The notes under the pieces are model-generated. The model did not search any database. It saw nothing but the letters and a program-made list of their open reading frames with translations, and was not told the DNA's origin. The translations under genes were made by a program, and so were the position numbers. From Cyanobacteria bacterium RI_101 (lineage in GTDB: Bacteria; Cyanobacteriota; Cyanobacteriia; Cyanobacteriales; Microcystaceae), in contig WGLZ01000061.1 in assembly GCA_016471375.1 (NCBI GenBank), positions 1-40,786 on the forward strand: a stretch of DNA of 40,786 nucleotides. Direction: 5' to 3'. Shown piece after piece: positions 37,389 to 40,786 of this stretch; position 1 is the stretch's first letter, and each line of letters opens with the position of its first letter.

Positions 37389-38231
37389 ATGGCGCCGCGA
37401 CTCCACTTCATTTCCGGTTTACCCCGTTCTGGCTCGACCCTCCTCGGCGCTCTTCTGCGGCAGAATCCCCGTTTTCACGCCGGGATGTCTAGTCCGGTGG
37501 GAGGTTTGGTCAATCAACTGTTGAACGCCATGAGCGAGGATAACGAGTTTTCCGTCTTTATTACCCCGGAACAAAAACAGGCGCTGATCTTCAGTATTTT
37601 CACGGTTTATTACCAAGATCAAGGAGACAAAGCCGTTATTTTTGACACCAATCGCCTTTGGTGTAGCAAGCTCCCCCTGATCCGCCAACTTTTCCCCGAG
37701 GCCAAGGTGATTTGCTGTGTGCGCAATGTGGCCTGGATTATGGATAGTTTAGAGCGCCTGATTCGCAAAAATGTCTTTGAAGTGTCCCGTCTCTTTGGCA
37801 CCGCCACGGAGCGAGCCACGGTTTACACCCGCACCGAAGCCCTCAGTCAGGGCGGTCGCTTGGTGGGTTTCGCCTATAACGCTCTGAAGGAGGCTTTCTA
37901 TAGCGAGCAGAGCGAATGTTTGCTTTTGGTGGATTACGATATTCTCACCCAAGCGCCGAAGGACACTCTAAATTTGATTTACCAATTTTTAGGGCAAGAG
38001 CCGTTTGAGCATGACTTTGACCAAGTGGAGTACGACGCGCCGGAATTTGACGGGCGTCTCCATACGCAAGGACTCCATCAGGTTAAGCCGAAAGTCGAGT
38101 TTGTTCCCCGTCAAACCATTTTACCGCCGGATTTATTTCAGCAATATTCTCAACTTTCTTTTTGGCAAACCCCCAGCAACAGCGCCGCTAATGTGATTAT
38201 GCCCCGTTCCGCGGACGGCGCTCAAGTCTAG
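37389..38231 (+). CDS. Sulfotransferase family protein
   Basis: The 280-residue protein has the PAPS 5'-phosphosulfate-binding loop ISGLPRSGSTLLGALL (about 7-22) and the 3'-phosphate-binding segment VICCVRNVAWIMDSLERL (about 105-123). These place it with sulfotransferases that move sulfate from PAPS to an alcohol of a sugar, lipid or protein. The acceptor is unknown. It faces the polysaccharide exporter divergently and precedes the RTX protein by 63 bases, so sulfated surface glycan is a reasonable but unproven setting. Confidence 0.88.
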   Translation: MAPRLHFISGLPRSGSTLLGALLRQNPRFHAGMSSPVGGLVNQLLNAMSEDNEFSVFITPEQKQALIFSIFTVYYQDQGDKAVIFDTNRLWCSKLPLIRQLFPEAKVICCVRNVAWIMDSLERLIRKNVFEVSRLFGTATERATVYTRTEALSQGGRLVGFAYNALKEAFYSEQSECLLLVDYDILTQAPKDTLNLIYQFLGQEPFEHDFDQVEYDAPEFDGRLHTQGLHQVKPKVEFVPRQTILPPDLFQQYSQLSFWQTPSNSAANVIMPRSADGAQV

Positions 38232-38294
38232 TTTGAGTCATGAGTGAGGAGTTTATTTTATTAAGTTTATTTCACGCAATCGCAGAGGTGTATC

Positions 38295-40559
38295 ATGGCT
38301 ACTTTTACAGTTACTCAAACCACGGATAATGGCTTAGGCAACACGGCGGGAACCCTCAGTTACGCTATTTTCCAAGCCAACCAACTAGCGGGAGATGACG
38401 TTATTGTTTTAAATAACGATGTCCGTTTAACCGGCGTTACCGTTATTCCCAGCTTTATTGATAGCAATATTACCCTAGAGGGAAATGGCTTCAGTCTCAG
38501 CGGCGATGTGAATAACAACGGGATTAATGATACCGGGGATACCCGTCCTTTATTTATTAAATCCGGCGCTGTTTCAATTTCTAACCTAACAATTACCAAC
38601 GGTCGCGCCGAAGGGGGAGGGGGTTGCGGAGGCGGCGCCGGTATGGGAGGCGGTCTTTTTATCTATGACGGTAGCGTCAGTTTAAATAATGTCGGATTTT
38701 TAAACAATGCGGCTATCGGCGGTAATGGTGGCGGGTGGGGCTACTCAGGCGGAGGTATGGGGTTTATCCCAGATGGTAGCAGTAATAACTGGGGAGTGTA
38801 TGGCTATGATGGTTCTGAAGGCAGTGGCGGTTATATTTACTTTGATGAATATGGGGATCCTTATGGGGATTTCGCAGGAGATGGCAGTCCGGGAGGTAAT
38901 GGTGGTTTTGGGGCTGGTGGCGGAATTGGTGGGGCTGGTGGATATAGCATTGTATATGGATATAAGCCTCGGTTTAATAGTGAAAGTTCTTTAACTTTTT
39001 CGAGCTTTGTCCATCATCAAAGCATCGGAGAGAGTAGCGGTGGCAATAACGGAATCACTACTCAGTGTTCGTCAGAAAGCGGTGCCGGCGGCCCGGGAGG
39101 AAATGGCGGATTTGGCGGCGGCGGCGGCGGTGATGGAGACTACAGTGCGAGCGGAGGTTCGGGCGGTTATGGCGGAGGGGATGGTGGTAGTGGAGGCGCC
39201 GGGATGGGGGGCGGTCTCTTTATTCGTAGCGGTTCCCTGAACTTAAATAACGCGACCTTTGCCGATAACAGCGCCGTGGGCGGACTCGGCTCTAGTTCTC
39301 TCTTGAACGGTAAAGGGTTAGGGGCCGGGCTGTTTATTATGCAGTCCTTGACTAATTCCAACGGCAATAATCAAGGGATGCCGACTGTTTTACCCACGGT
39401 GACCGCTAACGGTTTAGTGATTTTTTCCGGGAACAGCGCCGCGGATGATAGCGGAACAGCCACGGATAATGACGATATTTGGGGAACTATTATCACTTCC
39501 AGTAACGCCATCATGGGCACGGAAGGGGACGACGTTTTAGTCGGAACCAGCGCCGATGATTTAATGATGGGTTTGGGCGGTAATGATCGCCTAGACGGGA
39601 AAGTCGGCGCTGATGAAATGCGGGGCGGTCTGGGAAATGACACTTACACGGTGAACGACCCTGGTGATCTAGTGGTGGAAAACCTGAATGAAGGCGCCGA
39701 TACGGTTAAGGCCTTTATCAGTTACATTTTGCCCGATAATGTTGAAAATTTAACCCTATTGGGAACCGCTAACCTTGATGGAACGGGTAATTCTCTGAAT
39801 AACAAACTCACCGGCAATAACGGTGATAATGTTCTCACTGGCGGGGAAGGTAACGACACCCTCGACGGAAAAGCGGGGAATGATCTGCTTCTGGGCGGTC
39901 TGGGAGATGACATTTATCTCTATCGTCACCCCGGCTCTGTCATTGTCGAAAATCCGAATGAAGGTATGGATACCGTCAAAGCCTATTTCTCCTACGGTTT
40001 AGGGGAAAACTTAGAAAATCTGACCCTGATGGGCACCGATGATTTAGACGGTATCGGCAACACTTTAGACAATAAACTTACCGGCAATAGCGGCGATAAC
40101 CTCCTTAATGGCGGCGCCGGCGCCGATATTTTGACCGGGAAAGGCGGCGCGGATATCTTTATCTTTAACTTCGGTCAGTCCTTAGTAAACGCTTCCGATT
40201 GGATTAAAGATTTCACCCTTGGGGAAGATAAAATCGATCTTCTAACTCAGGGCGGCTGGAATGTTAACGCGCCGGTTAGTTTGACACGAGCTGCGGATAA
40301 CAAAGCCGCCACTTTAACGGAAGTGATGACTCAAGTCTTTACCGACGCTAACGGCGCCGTCGAGGGGAACCAAGCCCTAGGGATTAACAGCGCCGCTTTG
40401 GTGAAAGTGACGACTCCGGGCATTCGGGGAACCTATCTGGTTGTCAATAACACCAACGCTCTCTTCCAAGCGGATAAAGACCTGTTGATCAATATCACAG
40501 GTTTAAAAGGAGGATTACCCGACTTCGGCGCGGTTCCTGTTGACAGTTTCTTTGTCTAA
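38295..40559 (+). CDS. Glycine-rich RTX calcium-binding secreted protein
   Basis: The 754-residue protein opens MATFTVTQTTDNGLGNTAGT, a CSLREA-like/parallel beta-helix start. A Gly-rich region (about 105-320) contains two copies of a block GAGMGGGLFIxxGSxxLNN. From about residue 407 to 650, RTX nonapeptides of the GGxGxDxLxG type bind Ca2+ (GGNDRLDGKVGAD, GGEGNDTLDGKAGND, GGAGADILTGKGGAD). An M10-serralysin-like C-terminus follows (DWIKDFTLGEDKIDLL). No N-terminal signal is seen, as expected for type I secretion, but exporter genes (HlyB/D-like) are not in the window. GAGG lies before the ATG. Confidence 0.9.
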   Translation: MATFTVTQTTDNGLGNTAGTLSYAIFQANQLAGDDVIVLNNDVRLTGVTVIPSFIDSNITLEGNGFSLSGDVNNNGINDTGDTRPLFIKSGAVSISNLTITNGRAEGGGGCGGGAGMGGGLFIYDGSVSLNNVGFLNNAAIGGNGGGWGYSGGGMGFIPDGSSNNWGVYGYDGSEGSGGYIYFDEYGDPYGDFAGDGSPGGNGGFGAGGGIGGAGGYSIVYGYKPRFNSESSLTFSSFVHHQSIGESSGGNNGITTQCSSESGAGGPGGNGGFGGGGGGDGDYSASGGSGGYGGGDGGSGGAGMGGGLFIRSGSLNLNNATFADNSAVGGLGSSSLLNGKGLGAGLFIMQSLTNSNGNNQGMPTVLPTVTANGLVIFSGNSAADDSGTATDNDDIWGTIITSSNAIMGTEGDDVLVGTSADDLMMGLGGNDRLDGKVGADEMRGGLGNDTYTVNDPGDLVVENLNEGADTVKAFISYILPDNVENLTLLGTANLDGTGNSLNNKLTGNNGDNVLTGGEGNDTLDGKAGNDLLLGGLGDDIYLYRHPGSVIVENPNEGMDTVKAYFSYGLGENLENLTLMGTDDLDGIGNTLDNKLTGNSGDNLLNGGAGADILTGKGGADIFIFNFGQSLVNASDWIKDFTLGEDKIDLLTQGGWNVNAPVSLTRAADNKAATLTEVMTQVFTDANGAVEGNQALGINSAALVKVTTPGIRGTYLVVNNTNALFQADKDLLINITGLKGGLPDFGAVPVDSFFV

Positions 40560-40572
40560 TTTTTTAAACCCT

Positions 40573-40602
40573 GGTTCCCTATTGTTCTGGCTTTAGGGAA
40601 CC
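40573..40602 (+). terminator. Hairpin between the tandem RTX genes
   Basis: A perfect 9-bp stem (GGTTCCCTA/TAGGGAACC) with a 12-base loop follows the RTX stop by 14 bases. Only three T follow, so it is a weak intrinsic terminator or an RNA-stabilising hairpin rather than a strong stop. Confidence 0.5.
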
Positions 40603-40630
40603 TTTAGCTACACAATCCGAGAGGTGTATT

Positions 40631-40786
40631 ATGTCTACTTTTACTGTCACTCAAACTACGGATAATGGCTTAGGAAATACTGCGGGAACCCTCAGTTACG
40701 CTATTCTCCAAGCCAATCAACTAGCGGGAGACGACGTTATTGTGTTAAATAACAACGTCCGTTTAACCGGCGCTACCGTTATTCCC
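40631..40786 (+). CDS. Tandem paralogue of the RTX protein, 5' end only
   Basis: The first 52 codons are in frame to the window edge. 48 of 52 residues match the N-terminus of the gene at 38295 (differences A2S, F26L, D42N, V48A). The leader GAGAGGTGTAT before the ATG also matches. It is a recent tandem duplicate, truncated only by the end of the window. Confidence 0.9.
   Translation, partial: MSTFTVTQTTDNGLGNTAGTLSYAILQANQLAGDDVIVLNNNVRLTGATVIP

Overview
The window is cyanobacterial chromosome. This is shown by a photosystem II assembly protein (Psb34), Ycf46 and Ycf35 homologues, a PEP-CTERM protein, a DUF29 family array, heptanucleotide tandem repeats, and many dispersed palindromes of the kind scattered through cyanobacterial genomes. 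The genus cannot be fixed from sequence alone. An octamer, CGGCGCTG/CAGCGCCG, is strongly over-used, while the classic cyanobacterial HIP1 octamer GCGATCGC is hardly seen.

Layout. 1-0.6 kb: a small membrane/coiled-coil protein. 0.7-4.2 kb: a tightly overlapping cobalt/nickel ECF transporter operon (lipoprotein, CbiL/NikL-like protein, cbiM, cbiQ, cbiO). 4.2-5.4 kb: phosphofructokinase, convergent with it. 5.6-13.2 kb: a minus-strand run of anaerobic or fermentative character, with pyruvate:ferredoxin oxidoreductase (nifJ), four tandem DUF29 genes, a NrdG-like radical SAM protein and a dihydroorotate-dehydrogenase-like flavoprotein.

13.8-20.0 kb: an accessory island of defence and toxin-antitoxin genes. 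It holds a fused GmrSD-type (DUF262-DUF1524) enzyme, a PEP-CTERM protein, a DUF2283/DUF4258-like pair, a Phd/YefM-like antitoxin with a frameshifted RelE remnant, a ~0.2-kb broken duplicate of the gmrSD 3' end, a Septu-like pair (PtuA ATPase and a C-terminally truncated PtuB HNH protein) and mazEF. The island has clearly been rearranged.

20.0-32.5 kb: mostly housekeeping. murG and mtnA, psb34, a pentapeptide-repeat membrane protein, a lipoate ligase-family protein, 5-formyl-THF cyclo-ligase, a ribbon-helix-helix protein next to ycf46, ycf35, ruvB, a secreted protein, a TRAP substrate-binding protein and glycerate kinase.

32.5-40.8 kb: cell-envelope genes. csaB and an EI24 membrane protein; a Wzm/Wzt-type ABC exporter with a sugar-nucleotide epimerase; then, divergently, a sulfotransferase and a large glycine-rich RTX calcium-binding protein, followed by the start of a near-identical tandem paralogue cut by the window edge.

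The best leads are the scar joining the duplicated gmrSD 3' end to the truncated ptuB, heptad repeat arrays that supply or abut stop codons at four separate genes, a palindromic repeat lying in frame inside nifJ, the DUF29 array with shared junction sequences, and the HIP1-like octamer.
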